Assembly: GCF_000238275.3 (NCBI RefSeq)
Contig: NZ_AHCF03000003.1
Span: forward strand, 124,001 to 188,000
DNA: 64,000 nucleotides
Source: Pseudoalteromonas undina
GTDB taxonomy: Bacteria > Pseudomonadota > Gammaproteobacteria > Enterobacterales > Alteromonadaceae
Reading direction: 5' to 3'
Both the position numbers and the translations under genes were made by a program. Shown here in pieces: positions 18,800-27,021 of the stretch. The number at the start of each line of letters is the position of its first letter. Position 1 is the stretch's first letter. Under the pieces are notes generated by a model. It was not told the origin of the DNA. It made no database searches and was given only the letters and a program-made list of their open reading frames with translations.

Positions 18800-18828
18800 G
18801 TTTTTATAGCCTCAGCGTTTAGCAAAAG

Positions 18829-19044
18829 ATTGTTCTGTGTAGCGCAGCGTCTCTATGGTGCAAAAACAAAGACTAAACCATGTCGAGCTGCGAGTGTCGG
18901 GCAACGGGCTTAAAACCCTAAATTAAACCTGCGCGAGATAAATTCACGCCTGCAACATAAAAGTTATGCTTGCAAAAAGCTCGGTGTTTTATTTTACTAG
19001 CGCCCGCAGCCCGCAGCCCGCAGCCCGCAGCCCGCAGCCCGCAG
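18829..19044. repeat. Composite heptad-array element (copy 4)
   Basis: Left arm units cgagctg cgagtgt cgggcaa cgggctt (18884-18911), core 18930-19002, right arm cccgcag six times exactly (19003-19044). The layout is the same as copy 3: G-rich left array, homologous core, C-rich right array, yet the repeated heptamer is different. The upstream part (18829-18883) shares attgttctgt and agcgcagcgtctct-like words with copy 1. It fills the lpdA-tapT gap. Confidence 0.75.
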
Positions 19045-19107
19045 ATATCTATTTCCTTTTATTTTAGCTACAATGCGCAGCCATCAGTTTATAGGTAATT
19101 AACCACA

Positions 19108-19794
19108 GTGACCCAGAGTTTAAAAAATTCAGTTTTAGCATTACGTGCTCAGCAAATAAGTGAATCTCGACGTGAGTTTAATGCCCGTGGTGGAAAAATG
19201 GATCGCTGTGAGCAATGCTTAATTGCCAAGCATTACTGTATTTGTGAGGACGCTGAGTACGCAAGCTGTAGCGCTGCAGTATGCTTACTTATGTATCACA
19301 ATGAAAGTTTTAAACCGTCTAATACAGGGCGTTTAATTGCGGAAATAGTGCCTGATAATCATGCGTTTCGTTGGGATAGAACCTCCCCAGATCCTGCTTT
19401 ATTAGCATTGTTGAATAATGATAAATATCAGCCTTTTGTGATTTTTCCGGCTGAAGATGTTGAAACTGATAGGGTGGTAACCCAGGTTGAAACGCATGCA
19501 GGTAAACAGCCATTGTTTATATTTTTAGATGGTACATGGCGAGAAGCTAAAAAAATGATTCGTAAGAGTCCTTATTTAGATAACTTACCTGTGCTTTCTA
19601 TTACCGCAGAAAAACTCTCAGATTACCGATTACGTGTAGCGCCCCATGCTCATCAGTTAGGAACGGCAGAAGTAGCTATTATGGTATTAGCATTGGCTGG
19701 TGAAGTTGATGCGAGCACTAAATTAGAACAGCATTTTATTAAGTTTCGCGACGCTTATTTACTTGGTAAGCGTAACAAAGGCAGGCCCGAATAA
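19108..19794 (+). CDS. tapT: tRNA-uridine aminocarboxypropyltransferase, DTW domain (YfiP/TapT)
   Basis: 228-residue cytosolic DTW-domain protein. In E. coli the family member YfiP/TapT makes acp3U47 in tRNA using S-adenosylmethionine. Visible: the N-terminal zinc-type cysteine cluster DRCEQCLIAKHYCIC (about 31-45), a SPOUT-like fold, and the signature FLDGTWREAKKM (DxTW). The C-terminal half has LGTAEVAIMVLAL. The start is GTG (19108); no better in-frame ATG with a ribosome site is seen before GGKMDRCE. Context is neutral: it is followed by the CsrB-like RNA on the other strand. Confidence 0.88.
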   Translation: MTQSLKNSVLALRAQQISESRREFNARGGKMDRCEQCLIAKHYCICEDAEYASCSAAVCLLMYHNESFKPSNTGRLIAEIVPDNHAFRWDRTSPDPALLALLNNDKYQPFVIFPAEDVETDRVVTQVETHAGKQPLFIFLDGTWREAKKMIRKSPYLDNLPVLSITAEKLSDYRLRVAPHAHQLGTAEVAIMVLALAGEVDASTKLEQHFIKFRDAYLLGKRNKGRPE

Positions 19795-19882
19795 AGTGCA
19801 GGGTATTAATACGAAAAAGCTGAATTTGACGCTTGAGTATAGCCTAAACATATATAACTTGGCTGACCGCTGACTTTCAGGC

Positions 19883-19915
19883 AAAAGAAAAGCGCGAACC
19901 ATCTCTAGTCGCGCT
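19883..19915 (-). terminator. Terminator of the CsrB-like RNA
   Basis: Perfect stem AGCGCGA/TCGCGCT (19891-19897 and 19909-19915) with an 11-base loop. On the minus strand it is followed by TTTTCTTTT. Confidence 0.88.
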
Positions 19916-20351
19916 TGCGGAATCTTCTAACTTTGTTGCATCCTGCAATTGAACCTAATCAACTCCAATTTTTACGATCCGTGTTATTACAATATTACTT
20001 TCTAGTTCTATGTAATATAGGCTATCCGGGCCTGTCTCCATAAATTCCTAAAACATCCTGTAAGGTAAAATCTATTACCAATCCTTATTGCACATCCGAG
20101 TGCATTCCCTTTGTTACCATTCCGTTGTGTTGCCTTTAAGGCCTGTCCTTTTTGTTCCCTATCCTTTATAAACAACTATTCCGCTGTTGTTATCCATTAT
20201 GCATCATCCTGATGCTATCCCTTGTGCAACAATCCATTGCGATACTCATCCTGAGCCTGTCCTTAAATCCCTGTTATCCTAAAAACCAAACCTTGGTATT
20301 CGAGTAGTTAATCCGTTTCCATTTACTCGGTAAGCGTCGTTGCTTATTTAT
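19883..20351 (-). ncRNA. csrB: CsrB/RsmZ-type CsrA-sequestering small RNA
   Basis: The minus strand of this gene-free region contains 25 GGA triplets in about 470 bases (24 of the 25 within 19940-20325), many as AGGA, GGAT or CAGGAT. That is the form of CsrA-binding hairpin loops. A -10 TATAAT lies at 20358-20363, and a strong terminator with 7-bp perfect stem plus U-rich tract lies at 19883-19915. A GacA/UvrY-type box lies about 160 bp upstream of the -10. No open frame of note exists. By analogy with CsrB it should titrate CsrA and be activated by BarA/UvrY (GacS/GacA). Ends are estimates. Confidence 0.88.
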
Positions 20352-20357
20352 GGGTTA

Positions 20358-20363
20358 ATTATA
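20358..20363 (-). promoter_or_regulatory. -10 element of the CsrB-like RNA
   Basis: TATAAT on the minus strand, placing the start near 20351. No good -35 is seen at 17 bases, which fits a promoter that needs an activator. Confidence 0.7.
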
Positions 20364-20509
20364 GAGAGTGATTTGCAGTAAATGTAGGATAAAACCGCTT
20401 ATGGTTTATGTTCTTACAAATGAAATATTTATAAATTATCTAAAATACAATGGCTTGCTGTATTTATGGGGTGTTATGCAGGGTGTTTTTACTCATTTAC
20501 TGCCATAAG

Positions 20510-20527
20510 CGTAAGAGATATCTTACA
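20510..20527 (-). promoter_or_regulatory. GacA/UvrY upstream activating box
   Basis: CGTAAG-N6-CTTACA, with perfect inverted arms GTAAG/CTTAC (20511-20515 and 20522-20526). The GacA/UvrY/VarA consensus is TGTAAG-N6-CTTACA, found roughly 150-190 bp upstream of csrB/rsmZ starts. The distance here fits for the minus-strand RNA. It also lies 111 bp before the fbpA-like gene, so an effect there cannot be excluded. Confidence 0.8.
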
Positions 20528-20602
20528 AGGGTTTTCTTTTTTGGGCGTATTTATCACTAAGTAATTATATAAAGTGTGCACTTTTTAGTTCATCGCGGTA
20601 AA

Positions 20603-20621
20603 ATTAATGATAATAATTATT
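20603..20621 (+). promoter_or_regulatory. Fur box
   Basis: Matches 15 of 19 positions of the consensus GATAATGATAATCATTATC. It lies 17 bp before the iron-binding protein gene, so Fe-Fur should repress this transporter operon when iron is plentiful. Confidence 0.8.
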
Positions 20622-20637
20622 AGTCAGGTAAGAAAAT

Positions 20638-21642
20638 ATGAAAAAAACACTAGCGCTTGTCGTTGGACTAATTATCTCAGCACCTGCTGTTGCAACCGAT
20701 GTTGTGAATATTTACTCATTTAGACAACCTTTTTTAATTAAACCTATTTTAGATGATTTTACACAGCAAACAGGCATTAAAACTAATGTTGTGTTTGCTA
20801 AAAAAGGCCTAATCGAGCGTGTTAAGCGTGAAGGCAAGCACAGCAAAGCAGATTTAGTTTTAACGTCTAACTTTAGTGCGTTAATTCAGTTAGAAGAGCT
20901 AAAGCTAACGCGAACTATTGATAGCGAGAAGGTTAATAAGAATGTGCCGGCTGCATTTCGTGATGGCGATGGTCAGTGGGTGGCGCTCACTAAGCGAGTG
21001 CGAAATGTTTACTCTTCAAAAGAGCGTTTAGGTCCATTACCTGAGCTGAGTTATGAAGATTTAGCTGCACCTGAATATAAAGGTCAAATTTGTACTCGCT
21101 CTGGTAAACACCCTTATAACTTAGGGTTAGTGGCTTCTATGATTGCTCATCATGGTGAAGTCCAGACTAAAACATGGCTCGAGGGTGTAAAAGCGAATTT
21201 AGCGCGTAAGCCGCAGGGAAATGACCGTGCGCAAGTGAAAGCCGTTAAAGAAGGTTTATGTAATTTAGCTTTAGGTAACAGTTACTACTTAGGTAAAATG
21301 TTGCAAGATGAAGCGCAAAAACCGTGGGCAGATGCGGTTAATATTAATTTTCCAAACCAAACTAACCGTGGTTCGCATATTAACGTATCGGGTGCGGTAA
21401 TTACTAAGTATGCTAAAAACCCTGAAAATGCCTTGAAACTTATAGAGTATATGACCGACAATAAGGCGCAAAATATGTATGCCTCGCTCAATATGGAGTA
21501 CCCGGTCAAGCCAGGTGTTAAGCTTTCAAGTTTGGTTGCATCATGGGGAAGCTTTAAGGAAGACAGCTTACCGCTTGATGAAATTAGCAAATATCGTCCG
21601 TTAGCCCTTAAGCTAATTGATGAGGTGAAGTTCGATCTTTAA
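20638..21642 (+). CDS. fbpA: Periplasmic ferric-iron-binding protein (FbpA/FutA type)
   Basis: 334-residue substrate-binding protein with signal peptide MKKTLALVVGLIISAPAVAT. The mature start VVNIYSFRQPFLIKPILDDF and the C-terminal-lobe tyrosine pair in LALGNSYYLGKM are the iron-ligand regions of the FutA/IdiA class. The domain is a two-lobe periplasmic-binding type II fold. A Fur box lies directly upstream, and permease and ATPase genes follow with a one-base overlap, making an FbpABC transporter for free Fe3+. Confidence 0.93.
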   Translation: MKKTLALVVGLIISAPAVATDVVNIYSFRQPFLIKPILDDFTQQTGIKTNVVFAKKGLIERVKREGKHSKADLVLTSNFSALIQLEELKLTRTIDSEKVNKNVPAAFRDGDGQWVALTKRVRNVYSSKERLGPLPELSYEDLAAPEYKGQICTRSGKHPYNLGLVASMIAHHGEVQTKTWLEGVKANLARKPQGNDRAQVKAVKEGLCNLALGNSYYLGKMLQDEAQKPWADAVNINFPNQTNRGSHINVSGAVITKYAKNPENALKLIEYMTDNKAQNMYASLNMEYPVKPGVKLSSLVASWGSFKEDSLPLDEISKYRPLALKLIDEVKFDL

Positions 21643-23273
21643 TGACTTATAAATTTCAGCTGTCGAAGTGGCAGCTTATTGCGTGGTCGACAGGGTTATT
21701 ACTGTCGACCCCGTTGTTTTTTCTGCTAGTAGAATCTTTACAAGGCGACTCAGAGGTATTTACTCACCTGTGGAATACCGTGCTGTGGGACTACATAAGT
21801 AATACCGTATTGCTGGTTTTAGGTGTAGGGTTACTTAGCTGTCTGATTGCGTTGCCACTGGGTTGGCTCACCGCTTATTGCCGTTTTCCTGGCAAACAAC
21901 AGTTTGAATGGGCACTGATGCTGCCGCTTGCCATGCCTACCTATATTATTGCTTATGTGTACACGGATTTACTCGACTACGCGGGGCCGATACAAATAAC
22001 ACTAAGAGAATGGTTTGGTTGGCAATCACCCAATGATTACTGGTTTTTTGATATACGCACTTTGCCAGGGGCTATCATCATGATTGCGCTGGTACTCTAC
22101 CCGTATTTATATTTAATTTTTAAAACCGCACTACGTGAACAATCCTTTAAATTAGTTCAAGCAAGCCAATTAATGGGATTAAGTGCATGGAAAAGCTTTT
22201 TTAAAGTAAGCCTAGTGCTTTCTCGTGGTGCTATTGTTGCTGCGCTGGCTTTGATCAGCATGGAAACCATGGCTGATTTTGCTACCGTTAGCTACTTTGC
22301 AGTCAGTACATTAACCACCGCAGTATACGATACTTGGTTTGGTTATTACTCATTAACTGCGGCAGCAAAAATTTCAGGGGTGATGTTGTTACTGCTATTC
22401 TTAGCATTGATCACCGAGCGTTTTAGCCGTCGTAACCAAGCTGTATTTGAGCGTCAGTCAAGTGTGAACAGTGAGGCGCTTTATATTCTTAAAGGTAAGT
22501 CTGCATGGTTAGCAACGGGGTTTTGTAGCCTTATTTTAATAATCTCATTTATTATTCCCATGGTTGTTTTGCTCAAGTATGCAATCATGTATTTTGATCA
22601 AGCGTGGAGTAGTGAATTTTTTAGCTATGCATGGCAAAGTTTGAAAGTGGCCGCAGTAGTGAGTGTAGTGACTATTGTTTTGAGTGTTTTAGTGGTGTTT
22701 TATCAGCGCATTGCAAAACAAGTAAACCCACTTATACCTGGGCGCTTAGCAAGTACCGGGTATGCACTCCCTGGGACAGTATTAGCTATTGCTGTATTGT
22801 TGCCACTCACCCTATTAGAAAATACTATTAACCGCATTCTGACTCCTTATAACTTAGATATTGGTTTATTACTTACTGGTAGTTTACTAACGATTATCTT
22901 TGCTTATATTGTGCGTTTTTACGCAGTTGCTCATGGTGCTATAGAGTCGAGCTTTTCACGCATTAGCCCCTCGCTTGATATGGCAAGTCAGTCAATGGGG
23001 AAAAGCCAAGGCCACACATTACGCTTAGTGCATTTGCCTTTATTACGCCGAGGCTTATTAACCGCTGGTTTATTGGTATTTATTGAGTGTATGAAAGAGC
23101 TGCCCGCAGCCTTACTGCTAAGGCCTTTTGATTTTGAAAGTTTAGCTACGCACGTGTTTCAATATGTTAGCGATGAACAATTAGAGCTGGCCTCCATATC
23201 AGCTTTATTTATAGTGGTGGTAGGTTTTATTCCGTTATATTTTATTAACCGTTCAATGGAGCAACATAGTTAA
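21642..23273 (+). CDS. fbpB: Ferric-iron ABC transporter permease FbpB
   Basis: 543-residue inner-membrane permease, a fusion of two BPD_transp_1 units (about 55-265 and 335-530) as is usual for FbpB/ThiP. About twelve hydrophobic segments are visible. The EAA loops appear around QASQLMGLSAWKSFFKVSL and DMASQSMGKSQGHTLRLVHLPLL. It overlaps the fbpA stop by one base (TAATG) and abuts fbpC, indicating translational coupling. Confidence 0.94.
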   Translation: MTYKFQLSKWQLIAWSTGLLLSTPLFFLLVESLQGDSEVFTHLWNTVLWDYISNTVLLVLGVGLLSCLIALPLGWLTAYCRFPGKQQFEWALMLPLAMPTYIIAYVYTDLLDYAGPIQITLREWFGWQSPNDYWFFDIRTLPGAIIMIALVLYPYLYLIFKTALREQSFKLVQASQLMGLSAWKSFFKVSLVLSRGAIVAALALISMETMADFATVSYFAVSTLTTAVYDTWFGYYSLTAAAKISGVMLLLLFLALITERFSRRNQAVFERQSSVNSEALYILKGKSAWLATGFCSLILIISFIIPMVVLLKYAIMYFDQAWSSEFFSYAWQSLKVAAVVSVVTIVLSVLVVFYQRIAKQVNPLIPGRLASTGYALPGTVLAIAVLLPLTLLENTINRILTPYNLDIGLLLTGSLLTIIFAYIVRFYAVAHGAIESSFSRISPSLDMASQSMGKSQGHTLRLVHLPLLRRGLLTAGLLVFIECMKELPAALLLRPFDFESLATHVFQYVSDEQLELASISALFIVVVGFIPLYFINRSMEQHS

Positions 23274-24326
23274 ATGAGTAGTTTGATTTTACAAGGTGTG
23301 AGCTATGCATATAACGGGACTAAGGTTGTAGATGATTTAGACTTAACCTTAGGTAAAGACGAAATAGTGTGTTTACTCGGTGCCAGTGGCTGCGGCAAAA
23401 CCACCACGCTTAAAGCCATTGCAGGGTTAATTGAAGCCAAACAAGGACAGGTATTTATTGATGGTAAGTTAGTCAGTGACGCCAATACGTTTGTGTCACC
23501 AGAGCATCGTAATATTGGCATGATGTTTCAAGACTACGCATTATTCCCACATTTAACGGTGGCGAATAATATTGGCTTTGGTCTAAGCGGTATGAGCAAA
23601 GCGGATAAACAGGCTCGCGTGGATGAAATGTTAAAACTTGTGCACTTGGTTGGCTGCGCGGATAGATATCCACATCAACTCTCTGGTGGTCAACAGCAAC
23701 GGGTAGCGATTGCGCGTGCATTAGCTTATAAACCCAGCTTACTATTGTTAGATGAGCCGTTTTCTAATATTGATACCCAAGTCCGATTTGAATTAATCGC
23801 TGATATAAGACGTATTATTAAAGCTCAACAAGTGTCGGCAGTATTTGTTACTCACTCAAAAGAAGAGGCGTTTGCATTTTCAGATACACTTGCTGTTATG
23901 CACCAAGGTAAAATTGCGCAGCAAGGAACGCCAGAGCAGCTTTTTGCTAAACCAAGTTCAAAGGAGGTTGCAGAGTTTCTGGGTCAGGGCATATACTTAA
24001 GCGCAACTGCATTAACAGCCACTGAATATGAAACGCCGTTTGGTGTGGTTAAATCAATACTGCCACAGCAACACGCAGTGGCTGAAAAGGGGGTTATTTA
24101 TGTGCGTCCACACCAGCTTGAGCTTGCCAGTAGTAACAATAACGAACTGCAGTGTGAGTGCGTTACAATTCTAAGCAGTCGCTTTATTGGCTCTGCTTAT
24201 GTATATACTGTGGTTATTGCTGAACAAGAAATAGAAGTTGCAGCTCAGTATGGCCAGTCATTTGAAATTAATGAACAGGTTATAATAAAAATAAAACCGC
24301 ACACGGTGAATTTTTTTAAATCGTAA
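23274..24326 (+). CDS. fbpC: Ferric-iron ABC transporter ATP-binding protein FbpC
   Basis: 350-residue ATPase. Walker A GASGCGKTTT (about 36-45), Q loop MMFQDYALFPHL, signature LSGGQQQRVAIARAL, Walker B LLLLDEPFSNID, H loop VFVTHSKEEA, then a C-terminal TOBE-like regulatory domain (about 240-350) including VYVRPHQLEL. Length and C-terminal domain fit the FbpC/PotA class. It starts immediately after the fbpB stop. Confidence 0.95.
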   Translation: MSSLILQGVSYAYNGTKVVDDLDLTLGKDEIVCLLGASGCGKTTTLKAIAGLIEAKQGQVFIDGKLVSDANTFVSPEHRNIGMMFQDYALFPHLTVANNIGFGLSGMSKADKQARVDEMLKLVHLVGCADRYPHQLSGGQQQRVAIARALAYKPSLLLLDEPFSNIDTQVRFELIADIRRIIKAQQVSAVFVTHSKEEAFAFSDTLAVMHQGKIAQQGTPEQLFAKPSSKEVAEFLGQGIYLSATALTATEYETPFGVVKSILPQQHAVAEKGVIYVRPHQLELASSNNNELQCECVTILSSRFIGSAYVYTVVIAEQEIEVAAQYGQSFEINEQVIIKIKPHTVNFFKS

Positions 24327-24365
24327 TTAATCACTGTGTTTTGCTCTAAAAAGTAAGGAATAACA

Positions 24366-25265
24366 ATGGCGCAAGCGCAATCAGGGATTTGTGCTGAAGC
24401 AAACTTACACGGTTTGCACTTATTTTTTAATGTACTTGATGGTCACGACGAATCACTTCGCGCTAAGCTTAAACAAGTGAGCGATATTGAAGATGAGTTT
24501 AGTGATCAGTTTTCTGAATCTATGCTTTCTTGCATGGTGGCAATTGGTGCGCAATATTGGCCGCATATCTTACCTGATTTCATGCCAAGCGAGCTGCAAA
24601 GCTTTCCTAATATTACCCATAGCGAGTTTGTTATGAGTGCAAGGCCATGTGATTTGTTTGTGCAAATCCGCTCAGACAGAGAAGACGTGAACCACTTGTT
24701 TGCACTACAAATACTCAAACTATTCACCCCTGATGTTGAGCTGGTAGAGCAAGTTCGTAATTTCCGTTTTTTAGATGGTCGTGATTTTAATGGTTTTATT
24801 TATGCGGGCGATACCCCACATGGCCGTCAAAAACGCGTAACGGCGTTAGTAAACAAACCTGATAGTTTTGAAGATCAAGGTAGTTACATTCATGTGCAGC
24901 GCTTCAAACATGACTTGAGCTTGTGGCAGCATTTGTCATTACATGAACAAGAGCAAATAATGGGTCGTACACGCCTTGATAATACCTTGCTCAGCCCCGC
25001 ACTTGAGAGCAGCCATGCAACCCGAAGTGAATTAAAAGACGAACAAGGTCAGGCACTGTTACTTAACCAAAGCATGCCTTATGGCGATGTGTATGAGCAA
25101 GGTATGTTAGTGATTACGTGCTCTGCTAAAGGGGATGCATTCGAAAAAGTGCTAACTAGCCGACTAGGGCAGGGAGAGAATTATGATCACTGGCTTGATT
25201 TTACTCAGGCGGATATGGGCTCTGCATTTTTTGCCCCCTCAGTACGATTTTTAAAGCAGTTATAA
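24366..25265 (+). CDS. DyP-type heme peroxidase (YfeX-like)
   Basis: 299-residue protein of the dye-decolorising peroxidase family, cytosolic class (no Tat or Sec signal). Visible: FRFLDGRDFNGFIYAGDTP, equivalent to the GxxDG motif with catalytic Asp on the distal side; IHVQRFKHDLSLWQHLS; MGRTRLDN; ESSHATRSE with the likely proximal heme-ligand His; and a C-terminal FFAPSVRFLKQL. It follows fbpC after 39 bp and may share the Fur-controlled transcript, suggesting a role in heme or peroxide handling linked to iron uptake. The physiological substrate is unknown. Confidence 0.9.
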   Translation: MAQAQSGICAEANLHGLHLFFNVLDGHDESLRAKLKQVSDIEDEFSDQFSESMLSCMVAIGAQYWPHILPDFMPSELQSFPNITHSEFVMSARPCDLFVQIRSDREDVNHLFALQILKLFTPDVELVEQVRNFRFLDGRDFNGFIYAGDTPHGRQKRVTALVNKPDSFEDQGSYIHVQRFKHDLSLWQHLSLHEQEQIMGRTRLDNTLLSPALESSHATRSELKDEQGQALLLNQSMPYGDVYEQGMLVITCSAKGDAFEKVLTSRLGQGENYDHWLDFTQADMGSAFFAPSVRFLKQL

Positions 25266-25275
25266 CAATTACAAA

Positions 25276-25304
25276 ACGGCTATGTATTATTCATAGCCGT
25301 CTTT
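25276..25304. terminator. Terminator between DyP gene and argR
   Basis: Stem ACGGCTATG/CATAGCCGT (25276-25284 and 25292-25300) followed by CTTT. It lies between convergent genes. Confidence 0.7.
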
Positions 25305-25320
25305 ATTACAGCGTTAGTGA

Positions 25321-25788
25321 TTAAACCGTATCAAATAAAATACGAACACGCTCTAGTGTGAGGTCTATTTCTGAGATTTTAGCTGGTGCGATAAAAATAG
25401 TATCATCGCCAGCAATAGTACCTAGTACGCCATCTGCTTTGCCTAATGAATCAAGTAAACGCGCAATGAGTTGAGCAGCTCCAGGACTGGTGCGAATAAT
25501 AATCATCATTTCGTTATGCATAATATCAATAACGAGCTGGCGTAATGGGCTCTTAGCGGTTGGTACCCCCATTTCGGCGGGTAAACAGTATACCATTTCT
25601 TGTTTTGCATTACGGGTGCGTACCGCGCCAAACTTACTTAACATTCGCGACACTTTACTTTGGCTAATATTATCAAAGCCTTGCTCTTTTAACGCATCAA
25701 CTATTTCGCCTTGTGAGCCAAAGTTTTCTTCTTTTAAAAGTGCTTTAAAGGCTTTAACCAATGCTTCTTGTTTATCTTGTGGTTGCAT
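25321..25788 (-). CDS. argR: Arginine repressor ArgR
   Basis: 155-residue hexameric repressor of arginine genes. The N-terminal winged helix (about 1-70) includes [29 protein letters not shown] cut by family-typical spacing. The C-terminal oligomerisation/arginine-binding domain (about 80-150) has [14 protein letters not shown] and [13 protein letters not shown]. Length is 156 in E. coli. It is divergent from mdh, the same argR-mdh pairing as in E. coli and Vibrio, with a palindromic ARG-like box between. Confidence 0.96.
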   Translation of the reverse strand: MQPQDKQEALVKAFKALLKEENFGSQGEIVDALKEQGFDNISQSKVSRMLSKFGAVRTRNAKQEMVYCLPAEMGVPTAKSPLRQLVIDIMHNEMMIIIRTSPGAAQLIARLLDSLGKADGVLGTIAGDDTIFIAPAKISEIDLTLERVRILFDTV

Positions 25789-25835
25789 AGTGTCTAATTA
25801 GTTATGTAATAGATACTGCAAATTCTACACAAAAA

Positions 25836-25849
25836 TGCATAATTATGCA
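25836..25849. promoter_or_regulatory. ARG box-like operator
   Basis: Perfect 14-bp palindrome TGCATAATTATGCA, close to the ARG box core TGAATNNNNATTCA, 47 bp upstream of argR. It suggests ArgR autoregulation. Confidence 0.65.
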
Positions 25850-26013
25850 GCAGTTGTTTGCTTAAGTTGCCATTTTGCTGCGTTTAAACAGCAAAGTTTA
25901 CAACTATGGTCGAAAATATAGCTAAAATAAGCAGGATAAATTTGTTTTTAGTCGTTAATTTCTTTATCTTATGAACCACAAATATTTCCTACCTCAAATC
26001 ACGGAGAATTCCA

Positions 26014-26946
26014 ATGAAAGTTGCTGTATTAGGTGCTGCAGGCGGTATCGGTCAAGCGTTGTCTTTATTATTAAAAACAGGTTTACCAGCTGGCTCTGAA
26101 TTATCACTATATGATGTTGCGCCAGTAGTTCCTGGTGTTGCTGTTGACCTTTCTCACATCCCAACAGATGTTAAAGTTGCAGGTTTTGGTGCTGACGATT
26201 TAGATAAAGCATTAACAGGTTGTGATATCGTTCTTATCCCAGCGGGTATGCCACGTAAGCCAGGTATGGATCGTGCTGATTTATTTAATGTTAACGCTGG
26301 TATCATCAAAACACTAGCAGAAGGCATTGTTGCTAACTGTCCTAAAGCGCTTGTGGGTATTATTACTAACCCAGTTAACGGCACTGTACCAATTGTTGCT
26401 GAAGTATTTAAAAAAGCAGGTACTTATGATGCTAAACGTGTATTCGGTATTACAACACTCGATGTGATCCGTTCTGAAGCGTTCATTGCTGAGCTTAAAG
26501 GCGTTGACGTAGCAAGCGTTAAAGTTCCAGTAATTGGTGGCCACTCAGGCACAACTATCCTACCGTTACTTTCTCAAGTTGAAGGTGTTACTTTCACTGA
26601 TGAAGAAGTGGCTGCACTGACTCCACGTATCCAAAACGCGGGTACTGAAGTAGTTAATGCTAAAGCGGGCGGTGGTTCTGCAACATTATCAATGGGTGCT
26701 GCTGCTGCACGTTTTTGTATGTCTTTAGTTAAAGGCTTACAAGGTGAAGACGTTGTAGATTATGCATACGTTGCTGTTGAAAATGGCGATGCAGAGTACT
26801 TCGCACATCCAGTACGTTTAGGTAAAAATGGCGTAGAAGAAATTCTTTCTTACGGCACCCTAAGCGCATTTGAAGAGCAAGCAAAAAATGACATGCTTGA
26901 AACTCTGAAAAAAGACATTAAAGAAGGTGTTGATTTTATGGCGTAA
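26014..26946 (+). CDS. mdh: Malate dehydrogenase
   Basis: 310-residue NAD-dependent enzyme of the TCA cycle. Rossmann motif [13 protein letters not shown] at the start, active-site loop [12 protein letters not shown] with substrate-binding Arg, NPVNGTVPI, and catalytic His in [12 protein letters not shown]. Length and the start [11 protein letters not shown] match the gammaproteobacterial enzyme (312 in E. coli). GGAG lies before the ATG. Codon use suggests high expression. Confidence 0.98.
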   Translation: MKVAVLGAAGGIGQALSLLLKTGLPAGSELSLYDVAPVVPGVAVDLSHIPTDVKVAGFGADDLDKALTGCDIVLIPAGMPRKPGMDRADLFNVNAGIIKTLAEGIVANCPKALVGIITNPVNGTVPIVAEVFKKAGTYDAKRVFGITTLDVIRSEAFIAELKGVDVASVKVPVIGGHSGTTILPLLSQVEGVTFTDEEVAALTPRIQNAGTEVVNAKAGGGSATLSMGAAAARFCMSLVKGLQGEDVVDYAYVAVENGDAEYFAHPVRLGKNGVEEILSYGTLSAFEEQAKNDMLETLKKDIKEGVDFMA

Positions 26947-26965
26947 TAGCCAAAATTAACCCATA

Positions 26966-26992
26966 AAAAAGCCTGCACTTGCAGGCTTTTTT
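26966..26992 (+). terminator. Terminator after mdh
   Basis: Stem GCCTGCA/TGCAGGC (26971-26977 and 26980-26986) with A-run before and T-run after. It can also serve ispB on the other strand. Confidence 0.9.
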
Positions 26993-27021
26993 ATTGCTCG
27001 GAACTATCTACACAGTATAAC

